In this document: positions 9,734 to 18,113 of the stretch, piece by piece
Numbering within the stretch: the stretch's first letter is position 1
Layout of the letters: each line of letters opens with the position of its first letter
Notes under the pieces: generated by a model
The model's database searches: none
Told to the model about the DNA's origin: nothing
Seen by the model: only the letters and a program-made list of their open reading frames with translations
Assembly (NCBI RefSeq): GCF_014697075.1
Contig: NZ_JACJRE010000040.1
Location: 1-64,000 of the forward strand
Direction: 5' to 3'
DNA: 64,000 bases
Origin: Tolypothrix sp. FACHB-123
GTDB lineage: Bacteria > Cyanobacteriota > Cyanobacteriia > Cyanobacteriales > Nostocaceae
Position numbers and translations under genes: made by a program

Positions 9734-10426
9734 ATGACAAATCCCCAATTAATTCTCGTAGCCCAAGGCGCAGAGTATCAGGCTGTATGTCGTGGTTTAA
9801 GTCATATTACTGACAGAAAACCAACTGTAATTCCTATTCCTATGGGTATAAAACCCTTAAATACATATCTGCATAAATTGCAAGATGATAAAGTGTTTCT
9901 CAATCATCCACAGCCAAAAGTGCTGCTGATGGGTTTGTGTGGCAGTTTATCCCCTAGTTACCCAATAGGAAAAATTGTATTGTATGAAAACTGTGTTTAT
10001 CAGGGAAAAGTGCAAGAGTGCGATCGCTCTTTCACAGCAGAGTTACACTCACAGTTACACTCACAAATTAATTTAGTTAAGGGATTAACAAGCGATCGCG
10101 TTGTTTGTTCCGCAGCCGAAAAACGCCAGCTTGGTGAGACTCTAGGCGCTGATGTTGTCGATATGGAAGGATTTGCGGCGTTAGAGTTTTTCCATTCCCT
10201 GGGTGTGTCAGTCGCAATGTTGCGCGTAGTCAGCGATGATTGTCACCATGATATCCCCGATTTAACATCAGCCATTAGCCCCGATGGTTCCCTGCGTCCT
10301 TTACCTTTAGCAATGACATTTATTAAACAACCGATTGCGGCTAGTCGTTTAATTCGCGGTTCTTTACAGGGATTAAAAGTATTAGAAGATGTCAGCAAAA
10401 ACATCCTTCTCACTTACCCAAAATAA
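9734..10426 (+). CDS. hpnG: Hopanoid-associated phosphorylase/nucleosidase HpnG-like
   Basis: 230 residues of the nucleoside phosphorylase/MTA-SAH nucleosidase fold. Motifs: LMGLCGSL near residue 66, VVDMEGFAALE near 147 (the VxDME ribose-binding signature), and VVSDD near 170 containing the catalytic Asp. In hopanoid synthesis HpnG releases adenine from adenosylhopane, the HpnH product, giving a ribosylhopane (family knowledge). It is divergent from the RND-hpnA-hpnH run. The reading frame extends back to 9701, but those codons lie inside a dispersed inverted-repeat element, so the ATG at 9734 just outside it is preferred. A generic MTA/SAH nucleosidase is the alternative. Confidence 0.78.
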   Translation: MTNPQLILVAQGAEYQAVCRGLSHITDRKPTVIPIPMGIKPLNTYLHKLQDDKVFLNHPQPKVLLMGLCGSLSPSYPIGKIVLYENCVYQGKVQECDRSFTAELHSQLHSQINLVKGLTSDRVVCSAAEKRQLGETLGADVVDMEGFAALEFFHSLGVSVAMLRVVSDDCHHDIPDLTSAISPDGSLRPLPLAMTFIKQPIAASRLIRGSLQGLKVLEDVSKNILLTYPK

Positions 10427-10435
10427 CGCCCACAG

Positions 10436-10520
10436 GCTAAAGCCTGGGGCTATCGTTACCAAGCCCACAAAGGTGGGCTTTGTTCTATTAGCCGCAACCT
10501 TCTAGGGTGACGGCGTTATT
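10436..10520. repeat. Dispersed hairpin repeat downstream of hpnG
   Basis: Contains stem AAGCCCAC-AAAG-GTGGGCTT (10461-10480) followed by TGTTCTATT, then AGCCGCAACCTTCTAGGGTGACGGCG in pieces. The same scheme (AGCCC hairpin, then AGCCGC...GGGTGACGGCG) recurs at 49250-49345. The hairpin may act as the hpnG terminator. Confidence 0.65.
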
Positions 10521-10616
10521 TCGGTATCAGCCACAAGCACTTAGGGTCTAAGTTGTCATCGATAATAATATATATATGCAGTACAGTCGGTGAGCAAAAA
10601 ACCGGGAATTATCCTT

Positions 10617-10715
10617 ATGACACCACTTACATTAAACCTCAATTCTGTAATTAAATTAACTTCAGATGTGCCCTATGCTGTACCTGGATTTCTCACCAAA
10701 TTTTTCAATACCTAG
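10617..10715 (+). pseudogene. Possible remnant of a Uma2-type gene start
   Basis: A 32-codon frame beginning MTPLTLNLNSVIKLT resembles, from memory, the N-terminus of Uma2 (DUF820) putative nucleases common in cyanobacteria, but the similarity stops after about 15 residues and the frame soon ends. Probably a 5' fragment of a deleted gene. Weak call. Confidence 0.3.
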
Positions 10716-10736
10716 ATTTCTCTTTGTCCAGAGGTC

Positions 10737-10801
10737 GTAGGGGCGGGTTAAGCGAGATAGTCGTGAATAATGGAATCATATCTGTGAACCCGCCCCTACT
10801 G
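10737..10801 (+). repeat. Inverted-repeat element, copy 2
   Basis: Starts GTAGGGGCGGGTTAAGCGAG and ends TGTGAACCCGCCCCTACTG. The ends GTAGGGGCGGGTT / AACCCGCCCCTAC are perfectly complementary. Nearly identical to 12117-12181. Confidence 0.88.
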
Positions 10802-10953
10802 CTTGTGAGAAATGCGGGTGTAGTGCATCATAGCGATCGCACTACGAATTTTGACGATAACTAAGGGCGATCGCACTTCCCATATTGCCTAAATTACCCA
10901 AAATAACCGTTACTATGGTTAAAAAACACTATTGAAACTACTTAGGCGTTCAC

Positions 10954-11082
10954 ATGGCAACTATATCTAACGTTTAGGTGACAATTTCTCTGGCTGGGCT
11001 GGATTTAGACGATGAAGAGTTACAAGCCGAAGTGCAAAACTTACTCCCTCCAAATATCAAACCGAGTCGGATAGCTTGGTAG
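10954..11082 (+). pseudogene. Degraded small acidic protein remnant
   Basis: One frame of 42 codons reads MATISNV, then an in-frame TAG at 10975-10977, then VTISLAGLDLDDEELQAEVQ...LLPP before it diverges and stops. The segment resembles small proteins I recall from Nostocales that sit near caspase/CHAT-type genes, and the break looks like decay. A short independent gene starting at GTG 10978 cannot be excluded. Confidence 0.4.
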
Positions 11083-11112
11083 CCTGTAAAGTCGAACAGT
11101 TGTCCGATTCAT

Positions 11113-11406
11113 TAATACTAAAACAAAATCCACAAAAGCATTGATCAAATCGATAAATGCTGATGTGTAATCGAATTACGCTTAAGCGAAACTCATTTAG
11201 GAGTTGATCAAATCGATAAATGCTGATGTGTAATCGAATTACGCTTAAACAAAACTTATAAATGGGCTAAGCTAATCGATTTACGCTTAAACAAAACTTA
11301 TAAATGAGTTGAGCTAATCGATTTACGCTTAAACAAAACTTGTAAATGGGTTGAGCTAATCGATTTACGCTTAAACAAAATTTGTAAATGGGTTGAGCTA
11401 ATCGAT
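11113..11406. repeat. 21-bp-periodic array of 14 units (array 1)
   Basis: Fourteen contiguous 21-bp units with no indels. Type X begins TTACGCTTAAACAAAAC, type Y begins AAATGAGTTGAGCTAATCG, type Z begins AAATGCTGATGTGTAATCG. The order is XYZ XYZ XY XY XY XY, giving 63-bp then 42-bp higher-order periods. The flanks (11407 onward TTAATCCCAATTAAATTTG) decay quickly. No unique spacers, so it is not CRISPR. See 15978-16334 for a second array of the same build. Confidence 0.9.
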
Positions 11407-11515
11407 TTAATCCCAATTAAATTTGAAGTTGCACATATTTAAATCCTTCTACATTTCCCTTAAAAAGAGAGACTTTAAGAATTTTTCCCCCTTTTTTAAG
11501 CAATACCCAATACAT

Positions 11516-11687
11516 CAAACAACAACACCCAAGCTGCGACCTGCTTAGTGATTTCCTCTGTTTACTCATGACATCTGGGGCTACAATTCATAATTACATA
11601 CTCGCTATGTAATTAATGTTTATTTGTATGACCCCCTCTTTACCAGATTGAGGAAATATTAGCTTTCGAGTTGGGTGTTGTTGTTTG
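11516..11687. mobile_element. 172-bp element with 17-bp terminal inverted repeats
   Basis: Ends CAAACAACAACACCCAA (11516-11532) and TTGGGTGTTGTTGTTTG (11671-11687) are perfect complements. Inside is a second palindrome with 10-bp arms, TAATTACATA-CTCGC-TATGTAATTA (11591-11615). No coding capacity. It could be a MITE-like element or a structured RNA locus; no clear target-site duplication is visible. Confidence 0.55.
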
Positions 11688-12022
11688 TTGACGAGACAGA
11701 CTATATAACAGCTTTTTTACCTCTTAACTAACGTGGACTCTGTCAACTTGGCTGTTGTATCTGCCAGGGAAGCTCTGTAGCTTCAATCATTAAAATAACA
11801 CCATTAAATTCTGATATTTCATACTGAAATTAAACTTTACTCCTGCGAGAATTAACACTCATTAATTGCAACGATTGCTTTACATATTTTCTAATGTTAT
11901 GTTCGCTAAACGCAGTTCCTGACACATTAAGCGGCACATTAATATATTCTAGAGATTTGGTGTCAACTTAAGCTAGAAATAGCCTCACTGTCTCACTGTA
12001 AGCTTCCTAGCCTGCCTTTCGA

Positions 12023-12078
12023 CTTCTCCTAACGGAGAGGCTGCGCGCTAAGCGTTGGCGCAGCCTCTCGTAGAGAAG
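12023..12078. repeat. Long palindromic dispersed repeat
   Basis: CTTCTCCTAACGGAGAGGCT... pairs with ...AGCCTCTCGTAGAGAAG around a GCGCTAAGCGTTGGCGC centre. This is the common Nostocales palindrome class. Fragments of the same sequence are at 44637-44672 and near 60852. Confidence 0.8.
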
Positions 12079-12116
12079 CTATACCGCAGGCTTTACGCTC
12101 AAGGCTAATAACCCAA

Positions 12117-12181
12117 GTAGGGGCGGGTTAAGCGAGATAGTCGTGAATTATTGGAGCATATCTGTGAACCCGCCCCTACTG
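12117..12181 (+). repeat. Inverted-repeat element, copy 3
   Basis: Nearly identical to 10737-10801 and in the same orientation. Arms GTAGGGGCGGGTT / AACCCGCCCCTAC. Confidence 0.88.
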
Positions 12182-12385
12182 AAGTAGACTCAAGATTTTG
12201 AGGATATTTAGTCATCTTGAGATGACTTTGACTATTAGCAAGGAACTTCAGTTCCTTGTGGTAGAAGGGTTTCGCATTAAGTTGACACTAATGGGCATTA
12301 CCATTTGCCTAGCATCTGTCACATTCTTTTTTCAAATTACTATCACAACAAACATAAAAACTTTTCCCCCTAGCCCCTAATTAAA

Positions 12386-13438
12386 TTATTTCTGAATATT
12401 CTTCGCCGCAGACTGGACTTGACTCACTACTTTAGCGGACAAAGGAATATATCCTAGTTCTAAACTAGATTTTTGTCCTTCAGTCACAGCCCAGTTGACA
12501 AAGTTTTGAAGTGTTTGAGCTTTGGCTGGATCTGAATATTTTTTATAAGTTAACAGCCAAGTATAAGTAACAATTGGGTAAGATTGGGCGGCTATAGGAT
12601 CGGCAATAAAAGCAATCAAGGTATCGGTGGGTAACTTTACGGCTTCTAAAGTTTTAGCTACCGACTCTGGCGTAGGGATAATATAATTACCAGATTTATT
12701 TTCTAACGCTGCTACAGGTAGCTTGTTGTGTGTAGCGTAGACATATTCAACATAGCCAATCGCCCCTGGAGTTTGTTGAATTTGGGCGGTAACGCCTTCA
12801 TTTCCCCTAGCAGCAATTCCTACTGGCCATTGTATAGATCTACCAGCCCCGACTTTGGTTTTCCACTCTGGACTAATAGCACTGAGGTGTTCTGTTAAGA
12901 CGCTGGTAGTACCGCTACCATCAGTTCTATGGATGACTTGAATTGCTAAATTCGGTAATTGTATCCCTGGATTAGCGCTGGCTATGCGGGGATCGTTCCA
13001 ATTTGTAATTTTGCCTAAAAATATATCTGTATAGACTTGGCGTGATAGCTTGAGATGATTTTGTATATTGGGTAAATTATAAGCTAGCACTACCGAACTA
13101 GCAGTCATAGGTAAAGCGATCGCTCCTTTTTTGACTTTCGCTGCTTGTTCGTGGGTAATTCCGATATCACTGCCAGCAAAGTCTACAGTACCATCAATGA
13201 GTTGCTGTATACCGACACTGCTACCTAGAGATTGATAGTTAATTTCCACATTAGGATTTACCTGGTTGTAATCTGCAATCCAGCGCTGGTATAGAGGCGC
13301 GGGAAAACTTGCGCCAGCACCTATCAAAGAAACAGTATTGACGTTTTTAGAATCAGCTGTACAGGAAGTCAGACTTAATGAGACAGCTATTAATGGTAGA
13401 AGACTAGGCGATCGCTTAAATTGAAGATGAGATAGCAT
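12386..13438 (-). CDS. pstS: Phosphate ABC transporter substrate-binding lipoprotein PstS
   Basis: 350 residues. An N-terminal lipoprotein signal ends in the lipobox SLTSC near residue 27. PstS phosphate-binding signatures follow: GAGASFPAPLYQRW, the SLGSSVGIQQL segment, DFAGSDIGIT and HRTDGSGTTSVLTEHL. It binds phosphate outside the inner membrane and delivers it to PstCAB. No pstCAB genes lie next to it, so this is a stand-alone binding protein, as often seen for paralogues in cyanobacteria. Two tandem inverted-repeat elements occupy its upstream region (13482-13612), so its promoter is probably within about 45 bp of the start or inside those elements. No Pho box was confidently seen. Confidence 0.93.
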   Translation of the reverse strand: MLSHLQFKRSPSLLPLIAVSLSLTSCTADSKNVNTVSLIGAGASFPAPLYQRWIADYNQVNPNVEINYQSLGSSVGIQQLIDGTVDFAGSDIGITHEQAAKVKKGAIALPMTASSVVLAYNLPNIQNHLKLSRQVYTDIFLGKITNWNDPRIASANPGIQLPNLAIQVIHRTDGSGTTSVLTEHLSAISPEWKTKVGAGRSIQWPVGIAARGNEGVTAQIQQTPGAIGYVEYVYATHNKLPVAALENKSGNYIIPTPESVAKTLEAVKLPTDTLIAFIADPIAAQSYPIVTYTWLLTYKKYSDPAKAQTLQNFVNWAVTEGQKSSLELGYIPLSAKVVSQVQSAAKNIQK

Positions 13439-13481
13439 AAAAATTTATAGCTTCAATAGTGAATAGTCAATATTCAACGGT

Positions 13482-13547
13482 CAGTAGGGGCGGGTTTATT
13501 GAGAATTCTCGTGATCGGTTAGGATATTTGTGAACCCGCCCGTACAG
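13482..13547 (+). repeat. Inverted-repeat element, copy 4
   Basis: CAGTAGGGGCGGGTTTATTG ... TGTGAACCCGCCCGTACAG. Forms a tandem pair with the next copy, about 63 bp apart. Confidence 0.9.
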
Positions 13548-13612
13548 TAGGGGCGGGTTTATTGAGAATTCTCGTTGATCGGTTAGGATATTTGTGAACC
13601 CGCCCGTACAGT
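13545..13612 (+). repeat. Inverted-repeat element, copy 5
   Basis: Same sequence as copy 4 except for a one-base insertion (CTCGTTGATC versus CTCGTGATC). The CAG border is shared with copy 4, so the pair looks like a tandem duplication. Confidence 0.9.
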
Positions 13613-13727
13613 AGTCAACCGTCAGATGATTATAGTAGTTGATTAAAAAATTTGTGATAGTTTTCTATGTTAGTTTGGTGGGCATTACTCACCAAACTAA
13701 AAATTCGATTGTAGTATATCGCAAATA

Positions 13728-15128
13728 TCAAGACGATAGGCTACTAGCTTGCGTTTTAACTTTACTTTCTGAGGGATTATTCAACTGCTCTAAAATATCC
13801 AAAACTTGTTGTTCAAAAGCGACTTGGGCGCGATTTGTTTTACCACCAACAAACAAGCGATCGCCTTGTTTTAATGCCCAAATTTGAGAATGGGAAAAGT
13901 AACTCATTACCACACCCAACATTAGTAAAGCAAAGCCTGTATAAACAATTGGTATACCGGGGTCAGCTTTAATTTGTAAACCCGTACTACCAATTACTTC
14001 TAAAATTTTTAATCTCACCCCATTCACTTGGGTAGACATTCCCGCACGCACGGTATCTACTAATTTACCAGTCTCATCGTAAATTAATACCATTCCTTGT
14101 AAGTCTTTAGCGATTAAAGAAACGCCTTGACTTAAATCTGGTTTGGTGGGAATCCATGTACCCCAAATTCGCCCTGCACCTTTGGTATCTAATTGTGCCA
14201 TTGGTAATTGAAACACGGGGCTGTTATTAAATTGAATCTTAACACCAGAAAGTCCCCAGTCAGTTTGATAGAATGTGACGCCATGATAACGCAGAGGTTG
14301 GTTGACAAAAATCTTTTTATGGTCAACTTCTTGTCCCTGTTGATCTAACACGGACATATCAGAATAAAACTGATCGATTCCCCCGGAAGGAGTGTAATCA
14401 ATCCAAAAGCGATTAACCCGAACAGACCAATCTTTAGGCACTTGTGATAATGCTAAAGGCCCCGCATCGATAATATTTTTCACCTGAAATGTAGAACCAC
14501 TGGGAACCATTTCTTGCGCCATAAAACCAGTCATTGCGCCCCAAATCCCCCCTAAGAGAATGGTGACAATGCCAATATGCACGATAATCGGGCCGATGCG
14601 TCCAATTATCCCCTTACGCGCATAAAGAATATCGTCTTTTTCTTGAAAAATTTTATAACGCTGATTTTTTAATATTTGGCTGAGGCTATCTAAAGAACCT
14701 GTTTCTAATTCTGCACTCAAAGCTAATTTTTGAAATTGGCGCGGTTCTTCGTAATATTTCCAACGCTGGGCTGCTTTTAATGCGGGGAGTTGGCGAGTAA
14801 AAGTACAAGCAGTCAAGCTCGTACCAAATAAGACGAGTATGCCTAAAAACCACCAGGTACGATATACATGGTCTAATCCTACTACCTGGATGACTTTCCA
14901 AGTCAGGAAACCAAATAAAGCAGGATGTTCGGGGTAATTAGCTTGGTAAAAAGCGGGTGTCTGACCTTGTTCAATGACAGTACCGCTAATACTAAATAAA
15001 GCGATAATCAGTAAAAGTGCGATCGCTAAACGCAAATCTGTAAGTACAGGTAAAAATTCTCGCCGCAAGAAGCGAATAGGTAATGACCACCAACTTGTTT
15101 GTGTGGTGGGTGAATTGTCTGTTGTCAT
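13728..15128 (-). CDS. ccs1: Cytochrome c biogenesis protein Ccs1/ResB
   Basis: 466 residues. Three N-terminal membrane segments ([20 protein letters not shown] near 33-52, [17 protein letters not shown] near 91-107, [19 protein letters not shown] near 180-198), a large lumenal domain, and a final membrane segment [15 protein letters not shown] near 408. This is the Ccs1 (ResB) layout. With CcsA it forms the system II haem delivery and ligation machinery for c-type cytochromes in thylakoids. It starts 3 nt after the ccdA stop on the same strand, so the two form an operon. No ccsA is seen here. Confidence 0.92.
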   Translation of the reverse strand: MTTDNSPTTQTSWWSLPIRFLRREFLPVLTDLRLAIALLLIIALFSISGTVIEQGQTPAFYQANYPEHPALFGFLTWKVIQVVGLDHVYRTWWFLGILVLFGTSLTACTFTRQLPALKAAQRWKYYEEPRQFQKLALSAELETGSLDSLSQILKNQRYKIFQEKDDILYARKGIIGRIGPIIVHIGIVTILLGGIWGAMTGFMAQEMVPSGSTFQVKNIIDAGPLALSQVPKDWSVRVNRFWIDYTPSGGIDQFYSDMSVLDQQGQEVDHKKIFVNQPLRYHGVTFYQTDWGLSGVKIQFNNSPVFQLPMAQLDTKGAGRIWGTWIPTKPDLSQGVSLIAKDLQGMVLIYDETGKLVDTVRAGMSTQVNGVRLKILEVIGSTGLQIKADPGIPIVYTGFALLMLGVVMSYFSHSQIWALKQGDRLFVGGKTNRAQVAFEQQVLDILEQLNNPSESKVKTQASSLSS

Positions 15129-15131
15129 TGC

Positions 15132-15872
15132 TTAAAAACTTCCCAAGGGAATCCGCGAAATTAACGAAAATACACCAAATCCTACCAATAGCACACCGCT
15201 AACTGGATTAATCCAACCAGACCAGCGGCGCAATTCCAACAGCTTTTTAATTGCAGCAGTAAAAGTACCAGCCAAAATTAAGGGCGCAACATAGCCTGCT
15301 GTATAAGCAATGAGTAAAACAGCCCCTAAAATTAAGTCTTGGCTACTCGCCACCCAACCCAGTAAACTGGCTAAAACTGGGGTACTACAAGGTGAGGCGA
15401 CTAAACCAAAAGTTAAACCCAAAGCGTAAGAACGGACTCCTGGCGGTAAATCCGTCGAAATCCAATTTGTTTCGCCTAAAGAAGGAAATTGTAGGGGTAA
15501 AGCTTCTAATAAATTCAACCCCATGAGAATGGCGATAATACTCACAATAATTGGTAAGCCAACTCCCACTTGACCGTAAACTTTGCCCACAAAAGCGGCG
15601 ATAATTCCCAATCCGGCGAGTGTGGTTGCTAATCCCAGCGCAAACCAAGTAGATTGAGCTGCGGCTTGGAGACGGCTTTTTGCTTCATAACCGCCGATAT
15701 AACCAATAGTAATCGGCAGCATAGAAAGCATACAGGGCGTGAGGCTGGTAAGTAAACCAGCTAGAAAAATAATGCCAATACTCACCAAGCTGAGGTGTCC
15801 GAGTTGGTTAGCAACAAGGGCGTTGGCAAATTGTTCGAGTTTGTAAAGTTGGATTTGCAAAGTCTCAAGCAT
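15132..15872 (-). CDS. ccdA: Thiol-disulfide transporter CcdA
   Basis: 246 residues with six predicted membrane helices. The two redox cysteines of the DsbD/CcdA family are visible in LTPCMLSMLP (near residue 47) and ASPCSTPVLAS (near residue 160). CcdA moves reducing equivalents across the membrane to keep apocytochrome c haem-binding cysteines reduced. It leads the operon with ccs1, 3 nt downstream, which matches the functional pairing. Length is normal for the family. Confidence 0.93.
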   Translation of the reverse strand: MLETLQIQLYKLEQFANALVANQLGHLSLVSIGIIFLAGLLTSLTPCMLSMLPITIGYIGGYEAKSRLQAAAQSTWFALGLATTLAGLGIIAAFVGKVYGQVGVGLPIIVSIIAILMGLNLLEALPLQFPSLGETNWISTDLPPGVRSYALGLTFGLVASPCSTPVLASLLGWVASSQDLILGAVLLIAYTAGYVAPLILAGTFTAAIKKLLELRRWSGWINPVSGVLLVGFGVFSLISRIPLGSF

Positions 15873-15931
15873 GGGGCATCTTAGGCAGGGAATGCTTACT
15901 ATGCTTGAATTTTAGCTTACTTTGTGGTGTT

Positions 15932-15963
15932 GGGCATGGGGCATGGGGCATTGGGCATTGGGC
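15932..15963. repeat. Heptamer tandem repeat (GGGCATG/T)n
   Basis: GGGCATG x2, then GGGCATT x2, upstream of ccdA. Confidence 0.85.
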
Positions 15964-15977
15964 AAAATGCGCCAGCT

Positions 15978-16334
15978 TTATCATTTACACATAAATAAGT
16001 ACTCATTTTTATATTTTTAGTAAACAAAAAAGGCGATCGCTTTCTGATTTATCGAAATCAAGTACTCATTTTCCTGTTTTTAGTAAGCAAAAAGCCATTT
16101 CACCTTCTCGTTAAGCCTTTTCACTTTCTCATTATTGTGTTTTCCGCAAGTGAAATACCATTTCACCTACTCATTAAGCCTTAACGCTTACTCATTTCGG
16201 TAAATCACGCACTCATTTTGGTGTTTTCCGCAAGTGAAAAGGTATATCGCTTACTCATTTCGGTAAATTACGCACTCATTTTGGTGTTTTCCGCAGTTAA
16301 AAAGTTATATTGCTGGCTCAAAAATTGCGATGTT
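15978..16334. repeat. 21-bp-periodic array of 17 units (array 2)
   Basis: Seventeen contiguous 21-bp units without indels. Type A begins GCACTCATTTTGGTGTTTTC, type B begins GCAAGTGAAAAGGTATATCG, type C begins TTACTCATTTCGGTAAATC. The order is C A B C A B C A B C C A B C A B C (the seventh and tenth units are a C variant ending AAGCCTT-type), so the higher-order period is 63 bp with one extra C. Units diverge towards the ends. The reverse complement of array 1 shares the ACTCATTT...GTTTT...AAGYG core order. It lies between ccdA and xseB, and the unit boundaries keep one reading frame, but stops interrupt it. Confidence 0.9.
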
Positions 16335-16399
16335 TGACCGAGACAATTTTAGATTTTCTCTAAAATCCAAAATCCAAAATCCAAAATTGATTGACCATT

Positions 16400-16633
16400 T
16401 CAATCATCGCTCAAGGTTTCAAGTAACAAATCTACCTGCTGTTGTCGCTGCTGTAAAAAAGTCTCGCATTGACGTAAATATTCTACAGCAGTTGTAAATT
16501 GAGCAAATACTTGTTCTAATTCCAAATCGCCTGTTTCAATGCGAGTAATGATTGTTTCAATTTCCGCCACTTTCGCTTCATAATTCCCCGCAGTCATTGC
16601 TTCAGAATTCTCAGCTTTACCACGTTTAATCAT
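16400..16633 (-). CDS. xseB: Exodeoxyribonuclease VII small subunit XseB
   Basis: 77 residues with the small-subunit pattern: [23 protein letters not shown], then [20 protein letters not shown], a predicted two-helix coiled protein. It associates with XseA to degrade single-stranded DNA. The ATG overlaps the xseA stop (ATGA at 16630-16633), the classic xseA-xseB translational coupling. Confidence 0.92.
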   Translation of the reverse strand: MIKRGKAENSEAMTAGNYEAKVAEIETIITRIETGDLELEQVFAQFTTAVEYLRQCETFLQQRQQQVDLLLETLSDD

Positions 16634-17862
16634 TCTTGTACTTCCGTAACTTTAACTTTAGCTTCGCCCTGACCTAATTGAATCAATAATTCATCCCCAA
16701 CAGCTAACTCAGCAACGGAACGGGCGATCGCGCCATTTTCTTGTCTAACTACGGCGTAACCACGCTGTAATACGGCTTTGGGGTCAAGTGTAGCTAATTT
16801 TTGCCGCAACATTTCCAAATGTTGGCTGGCTTGCTGCGATCGCCTTTTTGTCGCTTGAATTAATTGCTGACGTTTCCAAGCTAACTTTTCTACTTCTTGC
16901 TTTACTTGTCGATCTAAGCGTAAATGCCGCAATCGATTTTGCAACACCTGTAATTTATTTTGTGCAGTGTCAACAGAGTATTGCATTACCTCCTGTAACA
17001 CTGCCACTCGCTGCCGATGTTGAGTATACAATTCTCCTAGAGCGGGGACAACTATCTCGGCTGCGGCTGTCGGGGTGTGGGCGCAGACATCTGCTGCTAA
17101 ATCGGCTAAAGATTCATCTCGTTGATGACCAATTCCCGTAATTACAGGTATAGAACAATTAGCAAGCGATCGCACTACTCGTTCATCATTAAAGCAAGCT
17201 AATTCTTCCACCGCACCACCGCCCCTAGCTAAAATTATTACCTGGGCACGACCATCTTTTTCTACCCGTTCAATGGCTTTAACTATAGATTCTGGCGCTT
17301 GCTCACCTTGTACTGTTGCGGGTGAAAATAATATATGTAAACCTGGATACCTATGTTTGAGAGTTTTTTGGATATCACCCCAAGCCGCAGCCGTTGGTGA
17401 AGTGATGACAGCGATAGTTTGGGGATGTAAAGGAAGCGATCGCTTTCTTTCGGGATCGAACAATCCTTCAGCCAGCAGGCGATTTTTTAACTGTTGATAG
17501 CGTAACGCTTGTAAACCCGCACCAGCCGGAAAAGCTTGCCAAACAGATAGCTGATATTCTCCCCTTTGCGGATAAACCCTCAGACTACCTAAAATAATGA
17601 TTTGCTCCCCCGGAACTGGTATTTGCGCCAATTTTGCCAATTGCCCATTCCAGGCTACACACTTAATTCCCGCCGTACCATCAGGATCTTGCAACGTGAA
17701 AAATAAACCACTGCGATGGTGATTAGCGCTAGAAACCTCTCCCACCACCCAAACTTGACGCAGGTGTTCATCCTGTTCCAATAGCAAGCGGATATAGTCA
17801 GTTAATCCAGCGACAGATAGGGCAGTCTGAGGAATTACAGAATTGACAAAATCGGAAGTCAT
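16630..17862 (-). CDS. xseA: Exodeoxyribonuclease VII large subunit XseA
   Basis: 410 residues. N-terminal OB-fold nucleic-acid-binding domain (about 15-115, [13 protein letters not shown], [17 protein letters not shown] strand), then the catalytic domain with [14 protein letters not shown] near 147, [18 protein letters not shown] near 204 and [16 protein letters not shown] near 238. A coiled region follows and the C-terminal LQRGYAVVR strand is near 358. Cuts single-stranded DNA to oligonucleotides in repair. Overlaps xseB by 4 bp. Confidence 0.95.
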   Translation of the reverse strand: MTSDFVNSVIPQTALSVAGLTDYIRLLLEQDEHLRQVWVVGEVSSANHHRSGLFFTLQDPDGTAGIKCVAWNGQLAKLAQIPVPGEQIIILGSLRVYPQRGEYQLSVWQAFPAGAGLQALRYQQLKNRLLAEGLFDPERKRSLPLHPQTIAVITSPTAAAWGDIQKTLKHRYPGLHILFSPATVQGEQAPESIVKAIERVEKDGRAQVIILARGGGAVEELACFNDERVVRSLANCSIPVITGIGHQRDESLADLAADVCAHTPTAAAEIVVPALGELYTQHRQRVAVLQEVMQYSVDTAQNKLQVLQNRLRHLRLDRQVKQEVEKLAWKRQQLIQATKRRSQQASQHLEMLRQKLATLDPKAVLQRGYAVVRQENGAIARSVAELAVGDELLIQLGQGEAKVKVTEVQE

Positions 17863-17931
17863 CGAAGACGCCTAAAAAAGATACACCAGCAAGGACTATT
17901 CAAATGGTAGCAGGGGGTAGGGGGACAAGAA

Positions 17932-18067
17932 ATTTTGGATTTTGGATTTACGTTAGCGAGTTCGCGAGCGTCTTTTGGATTGGAATTCAATCTAAAATCC
18001 AAAATCTAAAATCTAAAATTGTTTCCAATGCCCAATGCCCAATACCCATGCCCAATGCCCAATACCC
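17932..18067. repeat. Heptamer repeats upstream of the GTPase gene
   Basis: ATTTTGG-type copies, then CTAAAAT copies (17992-18019), then CCCAATG/CCCAATA copies (18025-18067). Three heptamer families lie back to back, in inverted arrangement around 17975. Confidence 0.85.
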
Positions 18068-18113
18068 CATCAACCTATTAAGATTAAAAGCATCCGCCTA
18101 CTGAATACCCGTT

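Larger units (their letters stand above)
10427..12385. other. 1.96-kb region without intact genes
   Basis: Contains only gene remnants (10617-10715, 10954-11082), a 21-bp-periodic array (11113-11406), a 172-bp element with terminal inverted repeats (11516-11687), a palindromic repeat (12023-12078) and two copies of the CAGTAGGGGCGGG element. No convincing gene was seen in 11690-12010. This is a repeat sink between hpnG and pstS. Confidence 0.75.

Noticed and set aside
11113-11406. CRISPR array
   Set aside because: The 42- and 63-bp periods have no unique spacers; all sequence belongs to the repeated 21-bp units, and no cas genes are seen.
12198-12380. 60-codon frame upstream of pstS
   Set aside because: Hydrophobic, no ribosome binding site, no similarity recalled, lies in a repeat-rich gap.
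10427-12385. tRNA or other known RNA gene
   Set aside because: No cloverleaf, TTCGAATC-type loop or CCA end was recognised in this or other gaps.
13639-13887. Frame opposite to the end of ccs1
   Set aside because: Overlaps the well-supported ccs1 gene on the other strand; no motif.
15999-16334. Coding sequence in the second 21-bp array
   Set aside because: One plus-strand frame stays open for long stretches (21 is divisible by three) but contains TAA at 16185-16187 and has no start signal; the protein would be repetitive hydrophobic text.
17904-18104. 66-codon frame
   Set aside because: Made of the ATTTTGG, CTAAAAT and CCCAATG repeats.
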